Source of the DNA: Clostridia bacterium
GTDB taxonomy: Bacteria; Bacillota; Clostridia; Oscillospirales; Butyricicoccaceae
Assembly: GCA_900763355.1 (NCBI GenBank)
Contig: CAAFJY010000052.1
Coordinates: 1-10,141 of the forward strand
Length of the DNA: 10,141 nt
Direction of reading: 5' to 3'
Within the stretch, counting starts at the first letter, position 1; each line of letters starts with the position of its first letter. The notes below the pieces were generated by a model that was not told the origin of the DNA, did not search any database, and was given only the letters and a program-made list of their open reading frames with translations. This document shows positions 1-7,414 of the stretch, piece after piece. The translations under genes and the position numbers were made by a program.

Positions 1-136
1 CTGGGGCTTCCTGCGCCCTGCGCCGCACTGGCGGCGCGGCCCAGAAGGGCCGTGCAGGGGCGAAGCCCCTGCGGAGACCGGCAGCCTGCTTTACAGCTTC
101 ACGCCGGTTTCGGCCGTGAGGAACCACACCCAGCAC
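1..136. repeat. Direct repeat, left copy (136 bp, touches window edge)
   Basis: This segment matches 201-336 base for base at an offset of exactly 200, except for one substitution (G at 112, T at 312). It includes a duplicate of the end of addA (91-135) and the flank downstream of addA (1-90). On the plus strand it holds three stem-loops in a row: GCGCCGC/GCGGCGC at 20-37, GGCCC/GGGCC at 38-51 and GCAGGGGC/GCCCCTGC at 54-72. Because the match begins at base 1, the true left boundary is outside the window and further 200-bp units may follow. It may be a real tandem duplication, or an assembly product of two strain variants. Confidence 0.95.
91..135 (-). pseudogene. Detached duplicate of the addA 3' end (last 14 codons plus stop)
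   Basis: Read on the minus strand, this stretch encodes CWVWFLTAETGVKL followed by TAA, identical to the C-terminus of the intact AddA at 291-335. The single base difference (112 versus 312) changes GCC to GCA, both alanine. Upstream of the shared codons the sequence diverges at 136/137 and no longer resembles addA, so this is a non-functional gene fragment carried within the repeat rather than a separate gene. The C-terminus of the intact copy resembles the AddA family end, so 201-336 is probably the original and this the duplicate (inference). Confidence 0.7.
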
Positions 137-200
137 GCCCCTCAAAAGCCCTGCTTTTGCGGGGGCCCCTTTCGATTCGATCGGCTCCGGTCGCCCCACA
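137..200. other. 64-bp spacer between the two direct repeats
   Basis: This unique spacer is non-coding as far as I can see. It contains a perfect 7-bp inverted repeat, CAAAAGC at 143-149 and GCTTTTG at 153-159 with a 3-nt loop, followed by a G/C run. It has no similarity to the addA sequence at 337-400. If the array is a true 200-bp tandem repeat, this spacer should recur to the left of the window. Confidence 0.6.
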
Positions 201-336
201 CTGGGGCTTCCTGCGCCCTGCGCCGCACTGGCGGCGCGGCCCAGAAGGGCCGTGCAGGGGCGAAGCCCCTGCGGAGACCGGCAGCCTGCTTTACAGCTTC
301 ACGCCGGTTTCTGCCGTGAGGAACCACACCCAGCAC
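201..336. repeat. Direct repeat, right copy, overlapping the addA 3' end
   Basis: This is the second copy of the 136-bp repeat; it differs from 1-136 at one base. Its right part (291-336) is the end of the intact addA reading frame and its left part (201-290) is the region just downstream of the addA stop. It holds three consecutive stem-loops: GCGCCGC/GCGGCGC at 220-237 (4-nt loop), GGCCC/GGGCC at 238-251 (4-nt loop) and GCAGGGGC/GCCCCTGC at 254-272 (3-nt loop). The match ends abruptly at 336, inside addA, which suggests a recombination or assembly breakpoint there. Confidence 0.95.
254..272 (-). terminator. Strong stem-loop 18 nt downstream of the addA stop, possible terminator
   Basis: On the minus strand, an 8-bp perfect GC-rich stem (GCAGGGGC/GCCCCTGC) closes a UUC triloop shortly after the addA TAA codon. 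Two more stem-loops follow at 238-251 and 220-237. No U-tract follows any of them, so this is not a classical intrinsic terminator. The cluster could still cause pausing, or protect the addBA mRNA 3' end from exonucleases. An equivalent hairpin is at 54-72 in the left repeat copy. Confidence 0.35.
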
Positions 337-3300
337 TCTTTTACCGGGTGGGCAAAAATTTTCTCCGCGGCCCGGGCATAGAGCTCCAGCTGGAGCCGGT
401 GGGTCTCGGCCTGGGCGGGGGCATTTTCCGGGGAGATCCGGTCGGTCTTGAAGTCCACCACCGTCAGCCCGTCCTCCTCGAACAGCAGCAGGTCGATGGC
501 CCCGTTGAGGAGGATCTCCTCCCCCGCCGGGCCGCCGGGGAGCAGGGTGGAGGCATCCTCCAGCACGCCGAACTCATATTCCCGCTCCACTCTCCCGGCG
601 CGCAGGGCCCGCTGTCCCAGGGGCGACCGGGCAAAGGCCGCGACAGCTCCGGGCACGATGAGGGTCCGCTGGGCCGGGGTGAGAAAGCCCCGTTTCACCA
701 GCCCGTCGGCCTGGGCCAGGACCCCCGCTTCGCTCCCGCAGACGGAAAGGTCCGCCCAGCGGAGGAGGGTGTGCATGGCCGTCCCCCGAAGGAGGGCCTC
801 TCCCCCCGGGTGGCGGAGGGGCTCGGGATGATGATCCCGCACGGCGGGGCTCCGGGCCGCGCCGAAGATCTCCCCCGCCTCGGGTACCAGCTTTTTCAGC
901 CCCGTGGGCGTCAGCTTGGAGGGCAGACGGGAGGCCGCCAGATGGGCATATTCCTCCCGGCTCCGGGCGGCCAGAAGGGCCAATTCTTCCGCATTTTCCC
1001 CAGTTTCGGGGGCATTTTCCTGCATTTCCGGGGAAATTTCCCGGGAAAGGCGGGCGGAGGGCCGCAGGCTGTCCGAGGTGATGACCCGGCAGATCAGATC
1101 CTCCCGCGCCCCGTCGCTCCCCAAAGCGGGGGTGACGCTGCACAGAGCCCGGAGGGCCCCCGCGCCGGGATGGGTCGCCAGTACCGGGAGCAGCCAATCC
1201 ATGGCGCTGCTCTGCTGGGCCAGCCAGGCGGGAGAGGGCTCGCCCCCGGTCTCCTGGAGGTGCTTTTCCGCCGTGCTCCCCAGAGTTTTGGCCGACAGGA
1301 TGAGAATGAGCTTTTCCCGCGCCCGGGTCATGGCCACATAGAGCTTGCGCAGCTCCTCGCTGCGCCCCTCCGCCCGGAGACGAAGGGCGATGGCCTGCTG
1401 CAGCTGGGTCTTTTCCTCGGCATGCTCCCCCCGGTCCCGCAGCCGCAGGCCCAGGCCCATCCTCGGGTGAAAGAGCACCGGCTCCCGCAGGTCGTCCACA
1501 TTGAAGCTCTTTGCCAGGTCGGGCACCAGGACAAAGGGATATTCCAGCCCCTTGGACCGGTGGATGCTGAGGATGCGCACCCCGGGCTGGTCCTCTTGCG
1601 GGGCGTCCAGATCCTCGTTTTCGGCCAGGCGGCGGTCCACCCAGCGGAGGAAGGCGTCCAGCCCGCCCCCGGCGGCGCTGTCAAAGTCCCGGGCCAGATC
1701 CTCCAGCCGGCGGAGATTGCGCAGACGGCTCTCTCCCCCGTCCAGAGCGGCGAAGAGTCCCGGGGCCCCGGTCTCGTCATAGATGCGCCGCAGCAGCCGG
1801 GAGGGCGGCTCCTCCCGCCCCAGGTCGCACCAGCGATCCAGATCGTCCAGCACCCGGCGGGGCAGAGCTTCTCCCCCCTCTGCCAGGGCCGCCAGACCGC
1901 AGATCAGGTCCTGACCCGGGGCCGCCAGCCGCATCCGGGCCAGATCGTCCGGAGAAAAGAAATAGAGAGGCGACCGCAGTACCGACACCAGGGGGATGTC
2001 CTGCCGTCGGTTCTGCAAAAGCCGCAGGAGCGAGAGCATGACGGCGATCTCCATGGTGCCGAAAAAGGCTCCGCCGCTCCCCGCACAGGGGACCCCCTCT
2101 TCCAGCAGCGCCTGGCGGAAGACCGGGGCCTTGTTGGTATAGGAGCTGAGGAGGATGGCCACATCCTCTGGCCGGGGGGCACGGGTGCCCTCCCCCTCCG
2201 GGACGCGCTCCTCCCGCAGGAGACGGGCGATGCGCCGGGCGGTCAGCCGGGCTTCCAAAACGCCCCGGCTCTCCTCCTCGTCCTCCCCCGCCTCTTCCGG
2301 CGCGGGCTGGACAGGGGTGCAGTCCAGGAGCAGGACCTCGGACGGGACGCTCCCCTGGCATTCCCGCCCGGGATAGAGCCGCTGCTCCCCGTCATAATCC
2401 ACATCGCCAAAATCCCGGGTCATGATCCGGGAGAACACATAGTTGCACAGAGCCAGCACCTCCCGCCGGGAGCGGAAGTTCCGGTTGAGGGCCAGGCGGC
2501 GCTGGCCGCCGTTTTCCCCGGTATAGGGCTCGCCCCGGTCATAGCGCCGGAGAAAGATCTGGGGATCGGCCATGCGAAAGCGGTAGATGCTCTGCTTCAC
2601 ATCCCCCACAAAAAAGGCGCTGTCCCCCGGCTGGCGCAGGAGGGTGAAGATCCGCTCCTGGATGTCGTTGGTGTCCTGATATTCGTCCACCATGACCTCC
2701 TTCAGCTGGGCGCGGAGGGTCTTTGCCAGCGGGGAGGGCCCGCCGTTTTCATCCTGAAGGAGGGCCAGGGCCTTGTGCTCCAGATCGCTGAAATCCAGCA
2801 GGCTCCTTTGGGCCTTGAGGGCGTCGTATTCCTCCGAAAAACGCGCCGTCAGAGCGCAGAGGGCCTCCACCATGGGGCGCATGGCCCGGTTCTGGGCCTG
2901 GATGCGCTCCCGGTCGGCGGAAAGGCACTGGGTTCCGATGTCCGCGATGCGTTTTTCAAAGAGGGTCTTGGCGTTTTTCACCCGTTCCAGAAACTCCTTG
3001 TCCTCGTATTTGCAGGCGGGCATCCGCGTCTTTGGGAAGGCCCGGACCCGGGCGCAGGCTTCGTCCCAGCCCGCCCGGATGTCCGCTTTCAGGCGCTCGC
3101 CATAGGCCAGATACCCTTCCAGCACGGGGCCGTACTTGGTCTCCACCTCCGGGATGTCGGCCGCCTCCTCCCGCACCCGGGCCAGGGCGGCGCAGGCATA
3201 GCCGGCCTGCTCCTCTGCCATGGTCAGGAGATACTGCCCCCACGCGCTGTCCTCCGGCGCACCGCCGCACTGGGCGGGGAACCGGGCCAGCATCTCCCCG

Positions 3301-3863
3301 GGGTCGGGGTGGCTGCGGAGCCTGTCATACAGACTCAGGACGGTCTCCTCCAGCTTTTTGTCCGAGCGGCCGTCGCTGAGATTTTCGCTCAGGGCGGCAA
3401 AGCCGGGGGTGTTTTCGGCATAAGCCTCCTCCAAAACGGTGCGCAGGGCCCGGTCCTTGAGGAGATCGCTCTGGGTCTCGTCCGCCAGACGGAAGTCCGG
3501 GTCCACCCCGCAGAGGGAGAAGTTTTCCCGGATGAGCTTTTGGCAAAAGGCGTGAACGGTCTCGATGCGGCTGCTGCCCAACAGGGCCAGCTGCCGCCGC
3601 AGGAGCGCACTGTCCGGCTCCCGGGCCAGCCGTTCCTGGAGGGCTTCCCCGATGCGGGAGCGCATCTCCCCCGCCGCCGCGTTGGTGAAGGTGACGATCA
3701 GAAGCTCGTCCACCCCGCAGGGGTCCTGGGGGTCAGTGATGCGCCCCAGCACCCGCTGGACCAAAACGGCGGTCTTCCCCGCCCCTGCCGCTGCCGCCAC
3801 GGTGAGACTGCTGTCCCGGCAGCCGATGGCCAGGGCCTGCTGCTGTGTGGGCTCAAATCTCAT
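291..3863 (-). CDS. addA: AddA, ATP-dependent helicase/nuclease subunit A
   Basis: Motor subunit of the AddAB (RexAB) complex, which unwinds and resects DNA double-strand ends to prepare them for RecA; cytoplasmic. The protein is 1190 residues, close to the roughly 1200-residue family norm. It opens with a UvrD/PcrA-type Q motif (PTQQQ, about residues 5-9) and Walker A (AAAAGAGKT, lysine 30). It has a Walker B DEYQDT at 393-398, GDVKQSIYRFR from about 420, HRSKGLEY from 768 and the motif VI region VAMTRARE around 845-850. The C-terminal PD-(D/E)XK nuclease shows His1031, Asp1124, Asp1137 and Lys1139 (DFK). Both activities therefore look intact. I chose the ATG at 3863 because a doubled purine-rich Shine-Dalgarno (3870-3880) ends 6 nt upstream; a longer in-frame start at 3941 adds 26 residues that do not fit the family. 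It overlaps the addB end by 11 nt, indicating translational coupling. Its 3' end lies inside a direct repeat. Confidence 0.96.
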   Translation of the reverse strand: MRFEPTQQQALAIGCRDSSLTVAAAAGAGKTAVLVQRVLGRITDPQDPCGVDELLIVTFTNAAAGEMRSRIGEALQERLAREPDSALLRRQLALLGSSRIETVHAFCQKLIRENFSLCGVDPDFRLADETQSDLLKDRALRTVLEEAYAENTPGFAALSENLSDGRSDKKLEETVLSLYDRLRSHPDPGEMLARFPAQCGGAPEDSAWGQYLLTMAEEQAGYACAALARVREEAADIPEVETKYGPVLEGYLAYGERLKADIRAGWDEACARVRAFPKTRMPACKYEDKEFLERVKNAKTLFEKRIADIGTQCLSADRERIQAQNRAMRPMVEALCALTARFSEEYDALKAQRSLLDFSDLEHKALALLQDENGGPSPLAKTLRAQLKEVMVDEYQDTNDIQERIFTLLRQPGDSAFFVGDVKQSIYRFRMADPQIFLRRYDRGEPYTGENGGQRRLALNRNFRSRREVLALCNYVFSRIMTRDFGDVDYDGEQRLYPGRECQGSVPSEVLLLDCTPVQPAPEEAGEDEEESRGVLEARLTARRIARLLREERVPEGEGTRAPRPEDVAILLSSYTNKAPVFRQALLEEGVPCAGSGGAFFGTMEIAVMLSLLRLLQNRRQDIPLVSVLRSPLYFFSPDDLARMRLAAPGQDLICGLAALAEGGEALPRRVLDDLDRWCDLGREEPPSRLLRRIYDETGAPGLFAALDGGESRLRNLRRLEDLARDFDSAAGGGLDAFLRWVDRRLAENEDLDAPQEDQPGVRILSIHRSKGLEYPFVLVPDLAKSFNVDDLREPVLFHPRMGLGLRLRDRGEHAEEKTQLQQAIALRLRAEGRSEELRKLYVAMTRAREKLILILSAKTLGSTAEKHLQETGGEPSPAWLAQQSSAMDWLLPVLATHPGAGALRALCSVTPALGSDGAREDLICRVITSDSLRPSARLSREISPEMQENAPETGENAEELALLAARSREEYAHLAASRLPSKLTPTGLKKLVPEAGEIFGAARSPAVRDHHPEPLRHPGGEALLRGTAMHTLLRWADLSVCGSEAGVLAQADGLVKRGFLTPAQRTLIVPGAVAAFARSPLGQRALRAGRVEREYEFGVLEDASTLLPGGPAGEEILLNGAIDLLLFEEDGLTVVDFKTDRISPENAPAQAETHRLQLELYARAAEKIFAHPVKECWVWFLTAETGVKL

Positions 3864-6800
3864 GGTTTTCTCCTCCCTCCGGGTGACTGTTCTGTGTTTT
3901 TTGCTCTTCCTGCTGCAAAATTTCATCGACGAGGTCGGCATCTACCTTGGGGAGGAAGCGCAGCACGTCTTTTTTCATATTGGTGTCAAAGTGACAGGCG
4001 TCGCGGTAGTCGCAGTAGGTGCAGGGAGTCTCGTCCCGCCCCTTGCGGTAGGGGGTGCATTCCACGTCCCCCTCGCCGATCTGCCGGGCGATGCGTCGGA
4101 GGGTGTCCTCCGTCTTCCACAGCAGTCGTGCCAGCTGCTCCCGGGATGCCAACGCGGACTTCTTGCCGAAGCCCGTCTTGATGACCTGCACCGGGAGAAA
4201 ACGATATTTTCCTTCCCCGTGCTCCATGGCTCTCACCAGCTCCCAGTCGTCCAGCACCAGGCCGAGACGGCGGAGCTTGCTGTCCAGAGCCTTTTGAACC
4301 TCCTCCGGGCTGTCCCCGGGCTTTTTCTCGATAAAAACGCTCTTGGCCGGGATATAGAGGGCCCCGCAGGGCTCCACATGGCGGATGCCCTCCACCCCCA
4401 GCACCCGTTCCAGGGCCGGGAGATCGGTGTGCTCCAGCATGAGGAGATAGAGGAACATCTGCAGGTTGAGGCCATAGAGCACATCCGACAGGCGGAACTC
4501 CTTGCTCCCGGTCTTGTAATCCACCACCTTGAGATAGAGGGTGTCCCCCCGGACCAGGCCGTCCACCCGGTCGATCTTACCCCCCACGGTGACCCGGAGC
4601 CCGCCCTCCTCCAGGGTGAGGGGCGGCAGGTCTCCCCGGCGGTCAAAGTTGAGTTCGAAGCTCACCGGGCGGAAATCCCCCGCCTGGATCTCGTCCCACA
4701 CATTCTGGACGATGTCGATGGCCAGCTCCCCCGCCTGGCGGAAGAGGGCCCGCAGCCGGGCGCTCCCCGGGGTTTGTCGGAGGAGGGCCGCCTGGTAGTC
4801 GTTGACATAGCGGGCGGTGATGGCCCGGAGATCGCCCCCAGGGGTCTCGCACAGGGTGCGGATGGCCTTTTCCACCACCGCGTGGACAAAGGTGCCGATC
4901 TCCGGCGCGCCGAAGCGGGCCTCCCGCCGGGGTGCCGCCCGGAGACCGTATTGCATGAAATAGGAAAACCGGCAGGCCGAGACCCGCTCCACCCGGGTGG
5001 CCGTCAGGCCGATCCGCCCGCCATAGAGCTCCCGGATGAGCCCCCCGTCCCGGATGGGGCCCCGGGGAGACACGGCATAGCGCCGCAGCCGGTCCAGCCG
5101 GTCCCGCTGCGCCCCGTCGGCCATTTCCAGCGCTATGCGGCATTCGGGGGAGCCGTCCCCCGCCGCCCCGGCACAGGCCAGGGAAAAGAGGGGCCGGGCC
5201 GCCGTCAGCTCCAGCTGCCGCAGCCGCTCGTCCCCCGGGAGGATGTCGCTCTTCCGCAGGAGCGCCATGCGGCGGAAGAGATAGCTCAGGGCCGCGGGGC
5301 TCCCGTCCCGCAGCCGCCGGGGCGCCAGCACCGTCAGGCTCTCCTGGGCGGCCGAGACCGCCCGGCAGAGGGCGCACTGCTGCTGCCAGGCCCGCTCCAG
5401 CGCCTTTTGCGTGAGGATGACGCCGCAGCCCTCCAGGGCCGTGCGCTCGCTTTCGGAAAGGAGGCTCTCGCTGGGCTTTTCCACCGGAAAAAGGCCCTCC
5501 CGCGCCCCCAGGATGACCACATGGCGGAACTGCCGCCCGCTCATGCGCTCAAAGCTCACCGCCAAAACGCTGTCCAGAGAGGGCGGGATAGAGGACACCT
5601 CATATTGCCGCAGCATGAGCCGCAGCAGCCGCACAAACTCGTGCCGGTCCATGGTCACCCCCGCCATGGTCCCCGCAAACTGGTCGAGGGCATCCTGCAG
5701 GATATGATAGAGCTGGGCGGTCTCGGCGCTTTCCCGGCCCCGGCCCGCCTTTTGCAGGGCAATACACCGGTCGCTCAGCCGCTCTTCCAGCCCCAGGCCC
5801 CGGAGATGCTCCTGCAGCGCCCGGGCAAAATCGGCCCCGTCCCGACACTGCCGGAGGGCTTCCCGGAAGGGGGTCAGCAGCTCTGCCGTCCGCGAACGGA
5901 GGACATTGATGTCGGCCAGGCGCGCCTCCTCGTCCGGTGCGGGAGCGCCATAGCCGCAGGTGGGCATGGTAAAGGGGGAAAACCACCCCTCGCCCCCGAT
6001 GTTCCACTGGGCGCAGTAGTTTTCCAGCCGGTCCACCTCGTCCCGGTCCAGGCCCGCCAGCCCCCGGCGCAGCCAGGAGAGGACGGCGGACCAGGAAAGT
6101 CCGTCTTCCAACGCTTCCAGACTGCCCAGGGCCCCGGCCAGAGCATTTTTCTGCAGAATATCGGTCTTTTCACTGCAAAAGAGGGGGATGCCGTAATCCT
6201 CAAAGGCGGCGATGAGCTCGGGGCCGTAGCTTTCCAGATCGCCGCACACCACCGCCATCTCCCGCAGGCGGACGCCCTCCAGGGCCCGCTGCCGCAGCAT
6301 CGCCGCCGCCATGCGGCATTCTGCCCCCGGATCCGCGAGGGTGTAAAGGTCCAGACCTTCCCGGCCCTCCCGGCCCGTTTCCTGGAAGCGGAACAGCTGG
6401 GAGGAAAGCTCCCGCAGGCCCGCGGGCTTGTGCTCCTCCCGGGCGGAGAGAGTCTCTTCCCGGAAGGGGATGCCCCGGCCGTCCGCCATGCGCCGCAGCT
6501 GGGCGCAGGTCTGGCGCTGCTCGGCATAGATGGGGTTCCCGGGCTCCCATTCCAGCAGGACGGTCATGTCCGCCGCCTGGGCCAGGATGGCCTCCACCAT
6601 GGCCCGCTTTTGAGCGGTGAAGCCCTCAAAGCCCCGGATGAACACATGAGCCCCCTGCACCAGTCCGCTGGCTTCCAGCCGCTCCCGGGCCAGGTCGATG
6701 CGCTGGGAGGGGTCCAGCCGCCCCTCCCGGCACAGACGGAGATATTCCCCGTAGATGAGCCCCAGATCCCGGATCTTGGGTCCCGCCTCCTCTGCCCGGA

Positions 6801-7203
6801 GGAGCATTTCCGGGGTGACGGCGCAGGACTGCAGCTCCCCCGCCAGCTCCACCAGCCGGGCCGTCAGCTGGGGGCGGCCGGCCTTGCGGTAATAGGTCAG
6901 GCCGGGGCGGGCGGCGGTGAGGGCCCGGTGCATGGTGAGCACCCGTCCCCCGTCGTCCAGGGTCTCCGGCAGAGCGCCGGTGCGCTCCAAAACGTCCTCT
7001 GTCAGCTTGCTGAAGGTGGTCACCCCGGCATATTCGCCCGCCCGGCTGCCGCAGGCGGCCAGAAGTTCCCGCTCGGCGGCATGGGAATCGCTCTCCGGCA
7101 CCAGGAGGAGGGCCCGCTCCCCCCGGTCGGCCCAGGGACGCAGACGCTCCATCAGTTGGGCGCTCCCCCGGCCCCCCGGCGGGCAGATGAGGATGGTCAG
7201 CAT
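3853..7203 (-). CDS. addB: AddB, helicase-nuclease subunit B (degenerate Walker A)
   Basis: Second subunit of AddAB. It provides the other nuclease domain and, in studied homologues, an inactive helicase-like region that recognises Chi. The protein is 1116 residues (about 1160 in Bacillus). The UvrD-like core includes the conserved VVILGAREGLFP segment. The C-terminal PD-(D/E)XK nuclease shows His774 (IGTFVHAVVEK), Asp878 (GKIDRVDG), Asp895 and Lys897 (VVDYKTG). All four iron-sulfur cysteines are present: Cys744 (SACRFSYF) and Cys1061, Cys1064 and Cys1070 (CTYCDYRDAC). The oddity is at the N-terminus: where AddB normally has a GxxGxGKT loop, this one reads PPGGRGSAQ and has no lysine. I chose the ATG at 7203 because GGAG (7213-7216) sits 9 nt upstream; an in-frame GTG at 7209 has only a 3-nt spacing. 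First gene of the addBA operon; its TGA overlaps the addA start. Confidence 0.95.
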   Translation of the reverse strand: MLTILICPPGGRGSAQLMERLRPWADRGERALLLVPESDSHAAERELLAACGSRAGEYAGVTTFSKLTEDVLERTGALPETLDDGGRVLTMHRALTAARPGLTYYRKAGRPQLTARLVELAGELQSCAVTPEMLLRAEEAGPKIRDLGLIYGEYLRLCREGRLDPSQRIDLARERLEASGLVQGAHVFIRGFEGFTAQKRAMVEAILAQAADMTVLLEWEPGNPIYAEQRQTCAQLRRMADGRGIPFREETLSAREEHKPAGLRELSSQLFRFQETGREGREGLDLYTLADPGAECRMAAAMLRQRALEGVRLREMAVVCGDLESYGPELIAAFEDYGIPLFCSEKTDILQKNALAGALGSLEALEDGLSWSAVLSWLRRGLAGLDRDEVDRLENYCAQWNIGGEGWFSPFTMPTCGYGAPAPDEEARLADINVLRSRTAELLTPFREALRQCRDGADFARALQEHLRGLGLEERLSDRCIALQKAGRGRESAETAQLYHILQDALDQFAGTMAGVTMDRHEFVRLLRLMLRQYEVSSIPPSLDSVLAVSFERMSGRQFRHVVILGAREGLFPVEKPSESLLSESERTALEGCGVILTQKALERAWQQQCALCRAVSAAQESLTVLAPRRLRDGSPAALSYLFRRMALLRKSDILPGDERLRQLELTAARPLFSLACAGAAGDGSPECRIALEMADGAQRDRLDRLRRYAVSPRGPIRDGGLIRELYGGRIGLTATRVERVSACRFSYFMQYGLRAAPRREARFGAPEIGTFVHAVVEKAIRTLCETPGGDLRAITARYVNDYQAALLRQTPGSARLRALFRQAGELAIDIVQNVWDEIQAGDFRPVSFELNFDRRGDLPPLTLEEGGLRVTVGGKIDRVDGLVRGDTLYLKVVDYKTGSKEFRLSDVLYGLNLQMFLYLLMLEHTDLPALERVLGVEGIRHVEPCGALYIPAKSVFIEKKPGDSPEEVQKALDSKLRRLGLVLDDWELVRAMEHGEGKYRFLPVQVIKTGFGKKSALASREQLARLLWKTEDTLRRIARQIGEGDVECTPYRKGRDETPCTYCDYRDACHFDTNMKKDVLRFLPKVDADLVDEILQQEEQKTQNSHPEGGENHEI
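3870..3880 (-). promoter_or_regulatory. Doubled Shine-Dalgarno that sets the addA start
   Basis: The minus strand reads GGAGG (3876-3880) followed by AGGAG (3870-3874), and the ATG at 3863 begins 6 nt after the second element. The site lies inside the last codons of addB. This supports the internal ATG over the upstream in-frame start at 3941 and suggests addA is translated by ribosomes finishing addB. Confidence 0.8.
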
Positions 7204-7212
7204 GGACACACG

Positions 7213-7219
7213 CTCCTTT
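7213..7219 (-). promoter_or_regulatory. Shine-Dalgarno for addB
   Basis: The minus strand reads AAAGGAG, with a 9-nt gap to the ATG at 7203 and only 3 nt to the GTG at 7209. The spacing decides in favour of the ATG. Confidence 0.7.
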
Positions 7220-7226
7220 GTTCTCC

Positions 7227-7243
7227 CCGGGGGCGGCCCCCGG
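7227..7243 (-). promoter_or_regulatory. GC-only hairpin in the addB leader
   Basis: CCGGGGG (7227-7233) and CCCCCGG (7237-7243) are perfectly complementary with a 3-nt loop. The hairpin lies between the predicted addB transcription start (about 7247) and its Shine-Dalgarno (7213-7219), so it would form at the extreme 5' end of the addBA mRNA. It could stabilise the message or modulate initiation. There is no U-tract, so it is not an obvious attenuator. The function is inferred. Confidence 0.5.
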
Positions 7244-7253
7244 TTTTGCTGTC

Positions 7254-7283
7254 AGTATAGCATAGTTTCCCCCTTCCCGTCAG
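7254..7283 (-). promoter_or_regulatory. Candidate sigma-A promoter for addBA (extended -10)
   Basis: On the minus strand, TATACT (7254-7259) matches the -10 consensus at 5 of 6 positions and is preceded by a TGn extension (7260-7262). An 18-bp spacer separates it from CTGACG (7278-7283), which matches the -35 consensus at 4 of 6. Transcription would start near 7247, giving a leader of about 44 nt. This is the best promoter-like match I found upstream of addB. Confidence 0.6.
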
Positions 7284-7317
7284 GGGGGCGGGGGAAAGTT
7301 TTTGAACGCAGGGGCGG

Positions 7318-7372
7318 TTTTTTGAAAAAAGTCCCCTTTCCGGCGAAAAAATCTGCGTTTTTACCGAAAAAA
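7318..7372. promoter_or_regulatory. Cluster of A/T tracts between the divergent promoters
   Basis: In an otherwise very GC-rich sequence there are T6 at 7318-7323, A6 at 7325-7330, A6 at 7346-7351, T5 at 7358-7362 and A6 at 7367-7372. The three A6 tracts have centres 21 bp apart, which is two helical turns, so they should bend the DNA in one direction. The last tract lies about 14 bp upstream of the helicase -35 element, near where an UP element would be. A role in activating that promoter is inferred. I see no gene in the 245-bp intergenic region (7204-7448). Confidence 0.5.
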
Positions 7373-7385
7373 GCCCCCGGGGGGA

Positions 7386-7414
7386 TTGCGATTCTTTCCG
7401 AATTATGGTATCTT
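7386..7414 (+). promoter_or_regulatory. Candidate sigma-A promoter for the DEAD-box helicase operon
   Basis: TTGCGA (7386-7391) matches the -35 consensus at 4 of 6 positions. It is separated by 17 bp from TATCTT (7409-7414), also 4 of 6, with a TGn extension at 7406-7408. Transcription would start near 7421, giving a leader of only about 28 nt. A short palindrome, ATCTT-AA-AAGAT (7410-7421), overlaps the -10 and start region and could be a repressor half-site pair or chance. A GC palindrome (CCCCCGGGGG, 7374-7383) abuts the -35. Confidence 0.5.

Noticed and set aside
1..290. Small open frames across the repeat region on both strands
   Set aside because: They arise from GC-rich, hairpin-forming repeated sequence and have no Shine-Dalgarno or recognisable protein features.
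1..336. Possible CRISPR array or insertion-sequence ends
   Set aside because: There are only two 136-bp units, one containing coding sequence. There are no short regular repeats with unique spacers, no transposase and no terminal inverted repeats bounding the pair.
3864..3941. Longer N-terminus for AddA starting at 3941
   Set aside because: It would overlap addB by 89 nt and place 26 basic residues before the canonical start. The strong doubled Shine-Dalgarno is correctly spaced for the ATG at 3863.
252..4181. A 1309-codon open frame on the plus strand opposite addA
   Set aside because: It is the codon-aligned antisense frame of addA, open because addA lacks TTA, CTA and TCA codons. Its translation is proline/glycine-rich and low in complexity, with no recognisable domain.
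3565..7260. A 1231-codon open frame on the plus strand opposite addB
   Set aside because: Same explanation as for addA. AddB on the other strand has clear nuclease and iron-sulfur motifs.
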